Assembly (NCBI RefSeq): GCF_000970345.1
Contig: NZ_LAQU01000032.1
Span: 1-47,720 of the forward strand
From: Robbsia andropogonis
GTDB taxonomy: Bacteria; Pseudomonadota; Gammaproteobacteria; Burkholderiales; Burkholderiaceae
Direction: 5' to 3'
Length of the DNA: 47,720 bases
Numbering within the stretch: the first letter of the stretch is position 1; every line of letters starts with the position of its first letter. The notes under the pieces were generated by a model. The model was not told the DNA's origin, did not search any database, and worked only from the letters and a program-made list of their open reading frames with translations. The translations under genes and the position numbers were made by a program. Shown here one piece after another: positions 36,643-46,349 of the stretch.

Positions 36643-38367
36643 ATGTTGAACAACCCGTCCACCAAGTACCGTCCCGTCACGCCAGTCGACATTCCCGATC
36701 GCACCTGGCCGACGAAGACACTGACGCGTCCGCCGATCTGGATGAGTACCGATCTGCGCGATGGGAACCAGTCTTTGTTCGAGCCGATGGACGGTGAGCG
36801 CAAGATGAAGATGTTCAAGACGTTGGTGCAGATCGGTTTGAAGGAAATCGAAGTCGCCTTCCCGTCCGCGTCGCAAACGGATTTCGATTTTGTCCGCACG
36901 TTGATCACCGACGGCCATATCCCGGACGATGTGACGATCGAAGTATTGACGCAATCGCGGGAAGACCTGATCCGTCGCACGATGGCGTCGGTCGAGGGCG
37001 CAAAGCGCGCGATCGTCCACCTGTACAACGCGACGGCGCCGGCATGGCGCAATATCGTGTTCAACATGGACAAGGACGCCGTGAAGGCGTTGGCGTTGAC
37101 GGGCACCAAATTGATCCGGGAAATCGCGGATCAGCATCCGGAAACGGAATGGACCTTCCAATACAGCCCTGAGTGCTTCACTGCAACGGAACTCGCATTC
37201 GCGAAGGAAGTATGCAATGCGGTGATCGAGGCATGGGGCCCAACGCCGGAGCGCAAGATGATCATCAACTTGCCGGCCACAGTGGAGGTGGCGACACCGA
37301 ATCATTATGCGGACCAGGTCGAGTGGATGCATCGCAACCTCGCACGTCGCGACAGCGTATTGATCAGCGTGCATCCACACAACGATCGTGGCACGGCCAT
37401 CGCAGCCGCTGAACTCGCCGTGCTTGCCGGCGCGGATCGCATCGAGGGTTGTTTGTTTGGCAACGGTGAACGCACCGGCAACGTGGATCTGGTGACGTTG
37501 GCGTTGAACCTGTATTCGCAAGGCGTGCATCCGGGCCTGGATTTCTCGCAGATCAACGATGTGGCGCGCGTGGTAGAGGAATGCAACCAGTTGCCGATTC
37601 ACCCACGTCATCCCTACGTGGGCGACCTGGTCTTCACCGCGTTCTCCGGGTCGCACCAGGATGCGATCAAAAAGGGTTTTGCCGCGCAGAAGCCGGAAAG
37701 CGTGTGGGAAGTGCCCTATCTGCCGATCGATCCAAGTGATGTTGGCCGTACCTATGACTCCGTGATCAGAGTGAACAGCCAGTCCGGCAAGGGCGGTATC
37801 GCTTATCTCCTCGAAAACCGCTATGGCCTGGCAATGCCCCGCCGCCTGCAAGTGGAATTCAGCAGCGCAATTCAGAAGATTACCGATGCAAACGGCACCG
37901 AAGTGACCGCGGAAAAACTGTGGGAAGCCTTTCAACAGGAATACATCCGCGTGGCCGCGCCGATCGAGTACGTCAAACATCACCTCGACGATCAAGGCGA
38001 GCGCGAAACCATCACGCTGACCGCGAAAATCGACGGCGAGACCCGTGTGCTGACAGGTAGCGGCAATGGTCCGCTGGATGCACTGATGCACGCCTTGCAA
38101 GTGCCGGTTCGCATTCAACACTATGAAGAACGCGCAACCGGCCAGGGTGCCGATGCGACTGCCGTCGCGTTCGCTGAAATGACCTGTGACGGCGTGCCTG
38201 GCAGCGTCTTCGGCGTTGGCATCAACCCGAACCTGACGACCGCGTCGATTCGTTCCGCCATCAGCGGCATCAATCGTACCTATGCCCGGGCCGACAAGGC
38301 TGTAAGAGCGACGTTCTTCGTCAAACAGGTAACGACGGTCGACACAAAAGCAACCGCCACGGCCTGA
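36643..38367 (+). CDS. leuA: 2-isopropylmalate synthase (long form)
   Basis: Condenses acetyl-CoA and 2-oxoisovalerate, the first committed step of leucine synthesis. 574 residues, the long LeuA form with a C-terminal regulatory domain. Start [50 protein letters not shown] carries the catalytic Arg-Asp pair; [40 protein letters not shown] carries the metal His-x-His and the GNGERTGN motif. The C-terminal domain (about residues 440-560) would bind leucine for feedback. In-frame codons upstream of 36643 are not family-like. Regulation: see the leader ORF and attenuator candidate upstream. An 8-bp hairpin follows the stop. Confidence 0.97.
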   Translation: MLNNPSTKYRPVTPVDIPDRTWPTKTLTRPPIWMSTDLRDGNQSLFEPMDGERKMKMFKTLVQIGLKEIEVAFPSASQTDFDFVRTLITDGHIPDDVTIEVLTQSREDLIRRTMASVEGAKRAIVHLYNATAPAWRNIVFNMDKDAVKALALTGTKLIREIADQHPETEWTFQYSPECFTATELAFAKEVCNAVIEAWGPTPERKMIINLPATVEVATPNHYADQVEWMHRNLARRDSVLISVHPHNDRGTAIAAAELAVLAGADRIEGCLFGNGERTGNVDLVTLALNLYSQGVHPGLDFSQINDVARVVEECNQLPIHPRHPYVGDLVFTAFSGSHQDAIKKGFAAQKPESVWEVPYLPIDPSDVGRTYDSVIRVNSQSGKGGIAYLLENRYGLAMPRRLQVEFSSAIQKITDANGTEVTAEKLWEAFQQEYIRVAAPIEYVKHHLDDQGERETITLTAKIDGETRVLTGSGNGPLDALMHALQVPVRIQHYEERATGQGADATAVAFAEMTCDGVPGSVFGVGINPNLTTASIRSAISGINRTYARADKAVRATFFVKQVTTVDTKATATA

Positions 38368-38405
38368 TGCCCCACGCACCATCGACCACGTCATAAACCA
38401 AAGGC

Positions 38406-38426
38406 ACGGACGAAATCGTCGTCCGT
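38406..38426 (+). terminator. hairpin after leuA
   Basis: Stem ACGGACGA (38406-38413) / TCGTCCGT (38419-38426), loop AATCG. No T-run follows. The next 230 bases up to the MarR gene show no coding character. Confidence 0.45.
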
Positions 38427-38656
38427 CCAATCAGGCCATCCGCGCGCCCAGAACGCCGCGGACCGTATGCGACAGTTGCAGCATCAGCGCCATGAGCGCC
38501 TGTCGGTGGCATACCTTGCCCGTCATCGGACCAGATGCTTTTCCCAAGCGATGCCCTGCCTCTTCATGCCGCCAATGCACCGGCGGCCACAGGCAACGGC
38601 ATCGCGTTTTTATTGCGATACCGCTTGTTCCCGCGCCGTTGTCGCGCCTCGGCGTA

Positions 38657-39169
38657 CTACAGCGACGCCGCCACGCGTGCGGCGGTATCGTAAATGCCTG
38701 AAACATTGCGCAGCAGTTGTGCCGCCTCGCTGATCTGCTGATTCGTCAAGCCGGACTCTGGCAGCGTCGACATCAGGCAGGTCTCTCGAATCCCACGATA
38801 TTTCGCGCATAACGCCCGCCCCTCGTCCGTGGTGGAGAACAACACCTCCTTGCCGCTCTTCTCGGTGGTTACATAGCCGCGACTGACCAATTTCTTCAAG
38901 CTGTAGCTCGCCACGTGCGTATCTTCGATGTTCAGGACAAAACAAATGTCCGCGAGCTTCTTCTTGCGCTCACGATGATTCACGTGGTGCAGCAGTGACA
39001 CTTCCAACGCCGTCATGTCGTCGACGCCTGCCGCCGCCATGCAGCGCGTCATCCACTTGTTAAAGGCATTGCTGGTCATGATGAGTCCGTACTCGAGCTC
39101 CGACAATTCCGCACTGACCGGCGATAACAAGTGGATCGATGAAACGATGGGCGCGTTCGTGTTGGGCAT
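38657..39169 (-). CDS. MarR-family winged-helix regulator
   Basis: 170-residue protein with a MarR-type winged helix-turn-helix: TALEVSLLHHVNHRERKKKLADICFVLNIEDTHVASYSLKKLVSRGYVTTEKSGKEVLFSTTDEGRAL (about residues 50-120). The ATG at 39169 gives the natural start MPNTNAPIV with GAGGG just upstream. It is divergent from pxpBCA with a 228-base AT-rich spacer that carries a direct repeat, so it probably controls those genes. The ligand is unknown. Confidence 0.85.
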   Translation of the reverse strand: MPNTNAPIVSSIHLLSPVSAELSELEYGLIMTSNAFNKWMTRCMAAAGVDDMTALEVSLLHHVNHRERKKKLADICFVLNIEDTHVASYSLKKLVSRGYVTTEKSGKEVLFSTTDEGRALCAKYRGIRETCLMSTLPESGLTNQQISEAAQLLRNVSGIYDTAARVAASL

Positions 39170-39397
39170 GGGCCCTCTCGGGAAATAAAAAAGAGGAAGA
39201 AGGTCCATCGGGACGAACCCCGATGTCAATAAAAAACACCGAAAACCTCACCATATCGACAGCATACACCGAGTCAAAAGCAAAAAAACAAATATAAATT
39301 ATCGACATTTTATTGGCATTGTAGAATGACTCCATCAATAACTCATTACGTCTTTGTGAGAGGCTCTGGTCCCGAGCCACACACAGGCCCTTGCCCC

Positions 39398-40054
39398 ATG
39401 TCCGATCCTCGAATCCAGTCGTTCGGCGATAGCGCGCTTGTCCTGAACTGCGCGCCTCCGGCCTCGCTTGCATGTCAAAAACGCATCTGGGCCCTCGCAG
39501 CCAGTGCCCGCCGCTGGGAATACGTCATCGACGTTGTGCCCGGCATGAATAACCTGACGGTGGTGTTCGACCCGCTCCGGGCGGACGTGGAAACGTTGAC
39601 GGCCCGGTTGGGCGCCGCATGGCAAACGCCCGAGCCCGAGGCAATCGCCCAGTCGCGCGTGGTGGAGATACCCGTGCATTACGGCGGCGACGCCGGGCCC
39701 GATCTGAGCGAGATTGCCGCCGCACGCGGCATGTCGGCGGGAGAATTCGCGGAACGGCATGCGTGCGGCCACTACACCGTTTATTTCCTGGGTTTTCAGG
39801 CGGGATTTGCCTATCTGGGCGGCCTGGAAGCCGCGTTACACACCCCACGCCGTGCGGAACCCCGGATGAAAGTGCCGGCGGGTGCTGTCGCCATCGGTGG
39901 CGAGCAAACCGGTGTCTATCCGAGCGAGTCGCCGGGAGGCTGGAACCTGATTGGTCATACCGACGTCGTGCTGTTCGATCCGGCTCGTAATCCTTCGAGC
40001 CTGATGCAACCGGGCGACCAGGTTCGTTTCACTATTGCGAGCGTGATGTCATGA
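39398..40054 (+). CDS. pxpB: 5-oxoprolinase subunit PxpB
   Basis: Subunit B of the ATP-dependent 5-oxoprolinase PxpABC, which hydrolyses 5-oxoproline (pyroglutamate) to glutamate and removes a damage product of glutamine metabolism. 218 residues, KipI-type fold. Seen: FGDSALVLNC at the N-terminus, YVIDVVPGMNNLTVVFDP, YGGDAGPDLSEIAA, then CGHYTVYFLGFQAGFAYLGGL and RMKVPAGAVAIGGEQTGVYPSESPGGWNLIG. The ATG at 39398 matches the family start MSDPRIQSF. Its stop overlaps the pxpC start (ATGA). Confidence 0.95.
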   Translation: MSDPRIQSFGDSALVLNCAPPASLACQKRIWALAASARRWEYVIDVVPGMNNLTVVFDPLRADVETLTARLGAAWQTPEPEAIAQSRVVEIPVHYGGDAGPDLSEIAAARGMSAGEFAERHACGHYTVYFLGFQAGFAYLGGLEAALHTPRRAEPRMKVPAGAVAIGGEQTGVYPSESPGGWNLIGHTDVVLFDPARNPSSLMQPGDQVRFTIASVMS

Positions 40055-41493
40055 TCGAAATTCTGAAAGCGGGATTGTTGAGCACGGTCCAGGATCTGGG
40101 GCGAACCGGATCGCGACACTTCGGGGTGATCAGCGCCGGTGCGATGGATCAGGTCGCGCTGCGGGTGGCGAACCGCCTGGTAGGTAACGAGGACGATGCA
40201 GCCGCGATAGAAATCACCGCTGGCCTGCCGTTCAGCGTCGTTTTCCGGCAGGCGACGCGTATCGCCTTAACCGGTGCCGATTGCCGGGCCACGCTTGATG
40301 GCACGCCCATTCACGCATGGTGGAGCGTACCGGTAGCGGCGGGCCAGACATTGGCCTTGCAAAGCGCGAGCCATGCGATGCGCGCCTACCTGGGCGTGGC
40401 GGGCGGCATAGCCGTACCATTATTGCTGGGATCACGCAGCACGGATCTGAAGACCGCCTTCGGCGGCGCCAATGGCCGTGCATTGGCCGATGGCGACACA
40501 CTGGCGATCGGTGAGCATAGCGCCGCGCAGCGTGACGTCGCCACAGTGGCCACAACCACGACAGACGTCTCGACCACCGGCACCGCGACGGCGCAGCAGC
40601 TCACCACCATCGCCCGCGCCGCATTGCGTGCGGCATTGGATCAGCCCGCCTTCGGCGTGAAATCACCAGCCTGGTGTCGTCTGGCCTATGCCGGTGCGTT
40701 ACCGTCCGCAACCGCCGAATCAACGTCCGCCCGAGGCAATGGGGCCGAAGCGCTGGTCGTGCGCGTCATTCCGGCCGCGGAATACACCATGTTCGATGCT
40801 GCGGCCCAGCAAGCGTTCTGGCATGCCGATTGGACCATCACACCTAACAGCAATCGCATGGGCTATCGCCTTTCCGGTCCGGCACTGAAACGTACGGCAA
40901 AAGCCAATGACGTCGAGCTGCTGTCGCATGCAGTGCTGCCTGGGACGATCCAGGTCCCGCCAAATGGCCAGCCCATCCTGCTAATGGGCGATGCCCAGAC
41001 CGCAGGAGGCTATCCAAAAATTGGCGCCGTCGTTACCGCCGATCTCTGGTTGCTGGCACAAGCGCGGCTAACGACGACAATCCGTTTCGTGCAATGCACG
41101 CGCGCAGACGCACTGGAAGCCCAACGTGCGCTGCTTCGCTATTTGGCGCAAGTGGATATCGCGATTGCGCGACGACCTGTCCAGCGCGAGACCAAACGCG
41201 CGGTCGCACACAACGCGCAACCAGATAACGCCCATATGGTGCAGGAAAAGTCCGTGGCGCCGACCACATCGACGCCGGCACCCGCGTCTTCAGAATCGGC
41301 AAAACAGTCCAAACCCACGAAGACCGACAGCAAGAACAAGAAAGAAAGGAAGGAGCCCGAAGGACGTTCGATCGTCAATAAAACCGTACCCGGCAATATT
41401 GGCAAGCTAATCATGGCGTTGTCGGACACGGACGCCGAGCTACCCGTCTCGGAGTTGGTCTCGGAACTGCTGTCCGGCGTACTCAAGGACTAA
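40051..41493 (+). CDS. pxpC: 5-oxoprolinase subunit PxpC, with long C-terminal tail
   Basis: Subunit C of PxpABC (KipA/biotin-dependent carboxyltransferase-like fold). IEILKAGLLSTVQDLGRTGSRHFGVISAGAMDQVALRVANRLVGN at the N-terminus and NRMGYRLSGPALKR, VLPGTIQVPPNGQPILLMGDAQTAGGYPKIGAV near residue 330 are family signatures. 480 residues, about 140 more than typical. The excess is a Thr/Ala-rich insert near residue 165-190 and a tail of about 95 residues from VAHNAQPDN on: Ser/Thr/Pro-rich, then Lys-rich (SKNKKERKEPEG), then a helix-like NIGKLIMALSDTDAELPVSELVSELLSGVL. The tail has no clear family. Gene order pxpB-pxpC-pxpA supports the assignment. Confidence 0.92.
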   Translation: MIEILKAGLLSTVQDLGRTGSRHFGVISAGAMDQVALRVANRLVGNEDDAAAIEITAGLPFSVVFRQATRIALTGADCRATLDGTPIHAWWSVPVAAGQTLALQSASHAMRAYLGVAGGIAVPLLLGSRSTDLKTAFGGANGRALADGDTLAIGEHSAAQRDVATVATTTTDVSTTGTATAQQLTTIARAALRAALDQPAFGVKSPAWCRLAYAGALPSATAESTSARGNGAEALVVRVIPAAEYTMFDAAAQQAFWHADWTITPNSNRMGYRLSGPALKRTAKANDVELLSHAVLPGTIQVPPNGQPILLMGDAQTAGGYPKIGAVVTADLWLLAQARLTTTIRFVQCTRADALEAQRALLRYLAQVDIAIARRPVQRETKRAVAHNAQPDNAHMVQEKSVAPTTSTPAPASSESAKQSKPTKTDSKNKKERKEPEGRSIVNKTVPGNIGKLIMALSDTDAELPVSELVSELLSGVLKD

Positions 41494-41604
41494 CGATTGT
41501 GGGCGTCGCGCGTCGCCGGTCAAAGCAGGCCCGCAGCGCTCCGTGATCAGCCGCGACCTGTCCGCGCAAAGCGGCGCGCCTCAACCTTCTTTTTGAATTC
41601 AGTC

Positions 41605-42375
41605 ATGACTTCCAAATTACATATCGACTTGAACGCGGACCTCGGCGAGGGCTGTGACAACGATGAGACCTTGCTAGAGCTGGTCAGCTCGGCAAATATC
41701 GCATGTGGCGGGCACGCGGGCGATGCGGATACGATGCGGGCCTGTGCTCGATGGGCTGTCGCAAAAGGCGTGTCCATCGGCGCGCATCCCAGCTATATGG
41801 ATCGCGAGAATTTCGGTCGCACCGAAATAAAGCAGATCCCGAGCGATCTTCAAAAATCACTGTTGGCGCAACTGGAAACGTTGCGGAAAATTGTCTCGGA
41901 GGAAGGTGGTCGGATCGTTCATGTGAAGCCGCACGGCGCACTGTACAACCAGGCGGCACGAGACCCCGTCCTGGCCCGTCTTGTGGTGGCGACCATTCAG
42001 GCGTTTGACCCGAATATCGTCATCGTCGGGCTCGCGGGCGGAGAATTGATCGTGGCAGCCCGAGAAGCCGGCATGTGTACCTCGGAGGAGGCGTTTGCCG
42101 ACCGTGGTTACCAGTCCGATGGCACGCTGGTTCCACGCGGCACCCCAGGTGCGATGATCGAGGACGAAGATACGATGATCTCGCGTATCCTGGACATGAT
42201 CATCCATCGCAGGGTCAAAGCCATTGACGGCACTTGGTGCGACCTGAATGTCGAGACCCTCTGCTTGCACGGCGACGGTCCCCATGCCGTGACATTTGCG
42301 CGGCGCATCCGCAATACGCTGGACGAAAGACGGATCACGGTCTCCGCACAAGCAAGCATGTGCAGCATTGTCTAA
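41605..42375 (+). CDS. pxpA: 5-oxoprolinase subunit PxpA (LamB/YcsF)
   Basis: Subunit A of PxpABC, LamB/YcsF-family TIM-barrel protein (256 residues). Seen: IDLNADLGEGCDNDETLLELVSSANIACGGHAGDADTMRACARWA at the N-terminus, IGAHPSYMDRENFGRTEI, VKPHGALYNQAARDP, FADRGYQSDGTLVPRGTPGAMI and LCLHGDGPHAV, all family signatures with the metal-binding His/Asp residues. The ATG at 41605 gives the family start MTSKLHIDLNADLGEG. The 111 bases after pxpC show no coding signal. It ends 56 bases before the convergent antiporter gene. Confidence 0.95.
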   Translation: MTSKLHIDLNADLGEGCDNDETLLELVSSANIACGGHAGDADTMRACARWAVAKGVSIGAHPSYMDRENFGRTEIKQIPSDLQKSLLAQLETLRKIVSEEGGRIVHVKPHGALYNQAARDPVLARLVVATIQAFDPNIVIVGLAGGELIVAAREAGMCTSEEAFADRGYQSDGTLVPRGTPGAMIEDEDTMISRILDMIIHRRVKAIDGTWCDLNVETLCLHGDGPHAVTFARRIRNTLDERRITVSAQASMCSIV

Positions 42376-42431
42376 GGCATAGCGCAAGCGTCTACACCGT
42401 GCGGCCTATGATTTCTCGCCGCATCGATACA

Positions 42432-44552
42432 TCAGATCGTATCGGCCAGCTCTCGCGCCAGTCCGCGCGCGATCTCATGTTTCTCGATAACGACCGCATG
42501 CGCGCCATGCGCCTCAAGGTGCTGCAATTCGGCGGTATTACCCGCTCGCGCCAGGATGCGAACCCCGGGTGCGAGTAGCCGCGCATGCCGAATCACCTCG
42601 GCCGCTTCGAAAGCATTCGGGATCGCAACGATAAGGAAGCGCGCGTTGGCCAGCCCAGCCTGCCGCAACACATCGGGCTGTACCGCGTTGCCGCATACGC
42701 TCCGCACATGCGCATCGCGCAGCCGCGCATGCATATCCGGCCGATCTTCGATCACGACAATATTGCGCGGCACGCCCGCCAACAACGTCCGCACGACCTC
42801 GCGCCCTACTCGGCCGTACCCCACGATGATCACCTCGGTCGCATCTGAGACATGTCGTCCGGTGGTCGTTTCTTCGTCATGTCGCGTTTCTTCCAGGGAG
42901 GCACCAGCCGCCGCAGTATCCGTAGGTGTGCGCATCTCGTCCGGCTTGCCTGCGATACCGGCTTGCCGCGCTGCTTCGTCCGCAAGACCGGTCGCACGCG
43001 CCTTCTCCGCCGCCGCCCCCCACGTGCCATCGAACGCACTGTGCACATCGTTGGTGGCGTCGCTCCGCGCCGTCCGTGCGCCTGTGTCGGAGCCAACCAC
43101 GTTGTCCTGCCTCTCCATGGCAGGGGCAGGCGTGTTCACCTCACTGGTCCATGCGGTGGAAACGGGTCCGAGCGAACTTGCCGCATAGACATGCGATGGT
43201 ACAGACGTAACCGAACCAGTCGATCCGGCGCCTGAAGCCGCGCGCTCTAGGTCTCCATCGCTTGCCGCACCATCACGCCAAGCGTGCTGACCCATCGCCT
43301 CCGTTGCCGGGGACAGTCCGTTTGCCGCGGTACGGCCAGCACTGGATGTCAGCCGGCGCGCGACCACGAATACAAAAGGATTCAGGATGATCGACAGAAT
43401 GGCACCGGCGAGCACAAGGTCACGCCCGCTTTCAGGCAACAGATGCAGACTGACACCGAGTCCGGCGAGAATGAACGAGAACTCGCCGATCTGCGCGAGG
43501 CTGGCGGCAATCGTCAACGCCGTTTCCGTCGAGCGTTTGAACAGCCGGACAATCGCAAGGGCAGCAACCGATTTGCCAACGATGATGATCAGGCAGGTCA
43601 CCAGGACCTGGATGGGTCGTTCGATCAGCACGTGAAAATCGAACAGCATCCCGACCGAAACAAAAAACAGGACTGAAAAGGCATCCCGCAGCGGCAGGAT
43701 ATCCTCGGCCGCGTCGTGACTCATTTCAGACTCGCCGAGAATCATCCCGGCAAAAAATGCACCCAAGGCGAAAGACACACCGAAGATCGACGCCGAACCG
43801 AATGCGACGCCCAATGCGATTGCGAGCACGCCGAGCGTGAACAGTTCCTTCGAGCCGGTCTTGACGATCTGGCTCAAGACCCACGGAATGACGCGACGGC
43901 CGACCACCAGCATCACCGCGATGAACGCGACGACTTTAGCCAGTGTCAACGTCAGCGTCCACAGCAACGAGCCCGTGGATGCAACGGGGGCGGCACCACC
44001 CGCCGTGGCGGCGTCATCGCTACCGCCGAGCAGACCAGCCAGTGGTGGCAGCAGCACCAGGGCGAGCACCATGACGAGGTCCTCGACGATCAACCAGCCA
44101 ACCGCAATGCGTCCCTGGTCGGTATCAAGCAGACGCAAGTCCTGCAACGCGCGCAACAGCACGACCGTACTGGCGACCGACAGTGACAGGCCGAAAACGA
44201 TGCCGGCGCCACTGCTCCAGCCGAATACGCGGGCAGCGCCCCAGCCGAGCAGCGTGGCAAAGGCGATCTGCACCAGCGCGCCAGGGACCGCGATGCGCTT
44301 TACCGCCAACAGGTCCTTCAGCGAAAAGTGGAGACCCACGCCGAACATCAGCAGAATCACCCCGATTTCCGCCAATTCCGGCGCGATATGTTGATCGGCG
44401 ACATAACCTGGCGTAAACGGTCCGACGATGATACCTGCCAGTAAATAACCAGCAAGCGGCGGAATCTTGAAACGATTCGCAATCGCCCCGAAGACAAAGG
44501 CGATACAAAGGCCGGCGACAATAGTCGCGATCAGCGGCGTGGCATGGGGCAT
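42432..44552 (-). CDS. KefB/YbaL-type cation:proton antiporter with RCK domain
   Basis: CPA2-family monovalent cation/proton antiporter with 11-13 helices (residues 1-405), then a RCK_N domain (EVIIVGYGRVGREVVRTLLAGVP near residue 570) that binds NAD(H) or a nucleotide. ALGAFFAGMILGESEMSHDAAEDILPLRDAFSVLFFVSVGMLFDF is the family core. It resembles YbaL/KefB potassium efflux proteins. 706 residues compared with about 560 for YbaL: a linker of about 160 residues, Ser/Thr/Ala/Gly-rich (SSAGRTAANGLSPATEAM to EETTTGRHVSDA), separates membrane and RCK parts. The exact cation and regulation are unknown. It is convergent with pxpA. Confidence 0.9.
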   Translation of the reverse strand: MPHATPLIATIVAGLCIAFVFGAIANRFKIPPLAGYLLAGIIVGPFTPGYVADQHIAPELAEIGVILLMFGVGLHFSLKDLLAVKRIAVPGALVQIAFATLLGWGAARVFGWSSGAGIVFGLSLSVASTVVLLRALQDLRLLDTDQGRIAVGWLIVEDLVMVLALVLLPPLAGLLGGSDDAATAGGAAPVASTGSLLWTLTLTLAKVVAFIAVMLVVGRRVIPWVLSQIVKTGSKELFTLGVLAIALGVAFGSASIFGVSFALGAFFAGMILGESEMSHDAAEDILPLRDAFSVLFFVSVGMLFDFHVLIERPIQVLVTCLIIIVGKSVAALAIVRLFKRSTETALTIAASLAQIGEFSFILAGLGVSLHLLPESGRDLVLAGAILSIILNPFVFVVARRLTSSAGRTAANGLSPATEAMGQHAWRDGAASDGDLERAASGAGSTGSVTSVPSHVYAASSLGPVSTAWTSEVNTPAPAMERQDNVVGSDTGARTARSDATNDVHSAFDGTWGAAAEKARATGLADEAARQAGIAGKPDEMRTPTDTAAAGASLEETRHDEETTTGRHVSDATEVIIVGYGRVGREVVRTLLAGVPRNIVVIEDRPDMHARLRDAHVRSVCGNAVQPDVLRQAGLANARFLIVAIPNAFEAAEVIRHARLLAPGVRILARAGNTAELQHLEAHGAHAVVIEKHEIARGLARELADTI

Positions 44553-44571
44553 CGGCTGTCCTTATGAAAAA

Positions 44572-44973
44572 TCAATCGTCACATCTCTGCAAATTGCGAT
44601 TCGGTGCACGCCAGGCCGCCCAGGCGAACCCAGCCCAGGCGGCAAGAAAGGCAACGCCTCCGATCGGGGTGATCACCCCGATCCAGCGCACGCCGGTTAA
44701 TACGAGCAGATAAAGGCTGCCGCTGAACAGCACAATACCAGCCAGCATCAACGTTCCACACAACGATAACGCCTTTTCACCGATATGCGGCATCGCGAGT
44801 GCGATCAGCAGCAATGCGATGCCATGAATCAGATGATACGTAACCCCTGTTTCCCAAACACCCAGCATCAGCGGCGAGACGACGTTGCGCAGACCGTGCG
44901 CGCCGAACGCTCCGGCCACCACCGCGATGAACATATTGATGGCACCTGCCACTAGTAACTGCCGGTCCTTCAT
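44572..44973 (-). CDS. DUF423 membrane protein
   Basis: 133-residue inner-membrane protein of the DUF423 (YgdD) family with four predicted helices. NMFIAVVAGAFGAHGLRNVVSP, YHLIHGIALLLIALAMP and LFSGSLYLLVLTGVRWIGVITPIGGVAFLAAWAGFAWA are the usual segments. Function is unknown. The ATG at 44973 has GAGG six bases upstream. It lies between a transporter and the antiporter on the same strand; the gap to the antiporter start is 19 bases, so they may be cotranscribed. Confidence 0.92.
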   Translation of the reverse strand: MKDRQLLVAGAINMFIAVVAGAFGAHGLRNVVSPLMLGVWETGVTYHLIHGIALLLIALAMPHIGEKALSLCGTLMLAGIVLFSGSLYLLVLTGVRWIGVITPIGGVAFLAAWAGFAWAAWRAPNRNLQRCDD

Positions 44974-45032
44974 GGTTTCCTCTTCTCTGCTAAACAGGGT
45001 GACAATGCGCGCCGCTCGGCCTGATTTTGGCC

Positions 45033-46349
45033 TTACGCAGCCAACCCGATTGGTTTCGCGTGACTGCGGATACGCAGTACCAGCACCGCGCCGAGGACAC
45101 ACAAAGCACCGGAGCAATACGTCGCGAGCTGATAGTTTCCCAGCGATGCCCGCATCATGCCTGCCGCGAGCGTGGCGAACGCAGCGCCGATCTGATGGCA
45201 TGCGACGATCCAACCGAAGACGATCGGGCCGCGCTCGCGGCCGAAAATGTCGGTGGTCAAGCGGACCGTAGGCGGCACGGTGGCGATCCAGTCAAGACCA
45301 TAAAACACCGCGAAAATCGGTAGGCCGTAGAAATCGAAACCGAAGGCAAACGGCAGGAACAGCAGGGATAAGCCACGCAAGCCGTAATACCAGAACAACA
45401 ATTTGCGATTATCGAAACGGTCGCTCAACCAGCCAGATGCCGTCGTTCCCATCAGATCGAATATACCCATCGCGGCCAATAAGCTCGCGCTACGTACTTC
45501 CGATATGCCGTGATCGACGCACATCGAAATAAAGTGCGTACCAATGAAGCCGTTCGTACTTGCACCGCAGATAAAGAAGCTGCCGGCCAACAGCCAGAAA
45601 CCCTTGTGATGCATGCCCTCACGCAGCGCGCCGAACGCATTGCCAAATGGATTCGCGCTTGCAGGGGTTGGCGAGACCGGGACACCCTCTGCCGGAAGGT
45701 GCCCTCCGATGGGCGCAAGACCCAGGCTTGCCGGCGACTCTCGCATGGCAGTCCATGCCAATGGCAACATGATTACGGCACCGAGCCCCGAGGTCCAGAC
45801 GGCGCCCTGCCAACCATAGGTGGTCACCAATGCCGCCATCAACGGCAGGAAAACCAGTTGTCCGGTAGCGGCACTGGCGGTCATCAGCCCCATCGCCAAG
45901 CCCCGGTGCTTGATGAACCAGCGGTTCGCGACAGTCGCGCCCAATGTCAGTGCCGCCATGCCGGAGCCCGTGCCAACCATGAACCCCCACGTCAAGGTCA
46001 ACATCGCCGTCGATGACATGGTCAGACTGAGCAATGCGCCACTTGCAAGCAACGTCAACGCGATGACGGCAACCCGGCGTACTCCGATGGTTTGCATCAA
46101 CGCCGCTGCGAAAGGTCCCATCAGGCCATACAGGACCAGATTGATCGAGATTGCAAAGGAGATTTCACCCGTACTCCAGCCGAATGCGCTCTGGAGCGGG
46201 CGAATCAGGACACCTGGCGTTGCGCGTACACCTGCGCCGGCCAGCAACACAAGAAACGTCACGCCCATCATGATCCAACCATAATGGAGCCGTGGCTTTG
46301 CGGCGGGGTCTGATGCCGATGGTGGGCTTTGTGGGGATGGATCGGGCAT
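45033..46349 (-). CDS. MFS transporter, oxalate/formate-antiporter type
   Basis: 438-residue major facilitator with 12 helices. LHYGWIMMGVTFLVLLAGAGVRATPGVLIRPLQSAFGWSTGEISFAISI at the N-terminus matches the OFA/monocarboxylate-type MFS pattern, as does the second half SGWLSDRFDNRKLLFWYYGLRGLSLLFLPFAF and TTDIFGRERGPIVFGWI. The substrate cannot be inferred. The ATG at 46349 starts a short Pro/Ser-rich cytoplasmic stretch; an earlier in-frame start would add 37 residues unlike the family. The following gene on this strand is the DUF423 gene, 60 bases on. Confidence 0.88.
   Translation of the reverse strand: MPDPSPQSPPSASDPAAKPRLHYGWIMMGVTFLVLLAGAGVRATPGVLIRPLQSAFGWSTGEISFAISINLVLYGLMGPFAAALMQTIGVRRVAVIALTLLASGALLSLTMSSTAMLTLTWGFMVGTGSGMAALTLGATVANRWFIKHRGLAMGLMTASAATGQLVFLPLMAALVTTYGWQGAVWTSGLGAVIMLPLAWTAMRESPASLGLAPIGGHLPAEGVPVSPTPASANPFGNAFGALREGMHHKGFWLLAGSFFICGASTNGFIGTHFISMCVDHGISEVRSASLLAAMGIFDLMGTTASGWLSDRFDNRKLLFWYYGLRGLSLLFLPFAFGFDFYGLPIFAVFYGLDWIATVPPTVRLTTDIFGRERGPIVFGWIVACHQIGAAFATLAAGMMRASLGNYQLATYCSGALCVLGAVLVLRIRSHAKPIGLAA

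Noticed and set aside
36613-38430. 605-codon minus-strand reading frame opposite leuA
   Set aside because: Exact antisense of a highly conserved gene; composition (His, Arg, Gln rich) is that of a codon-bias shadow.
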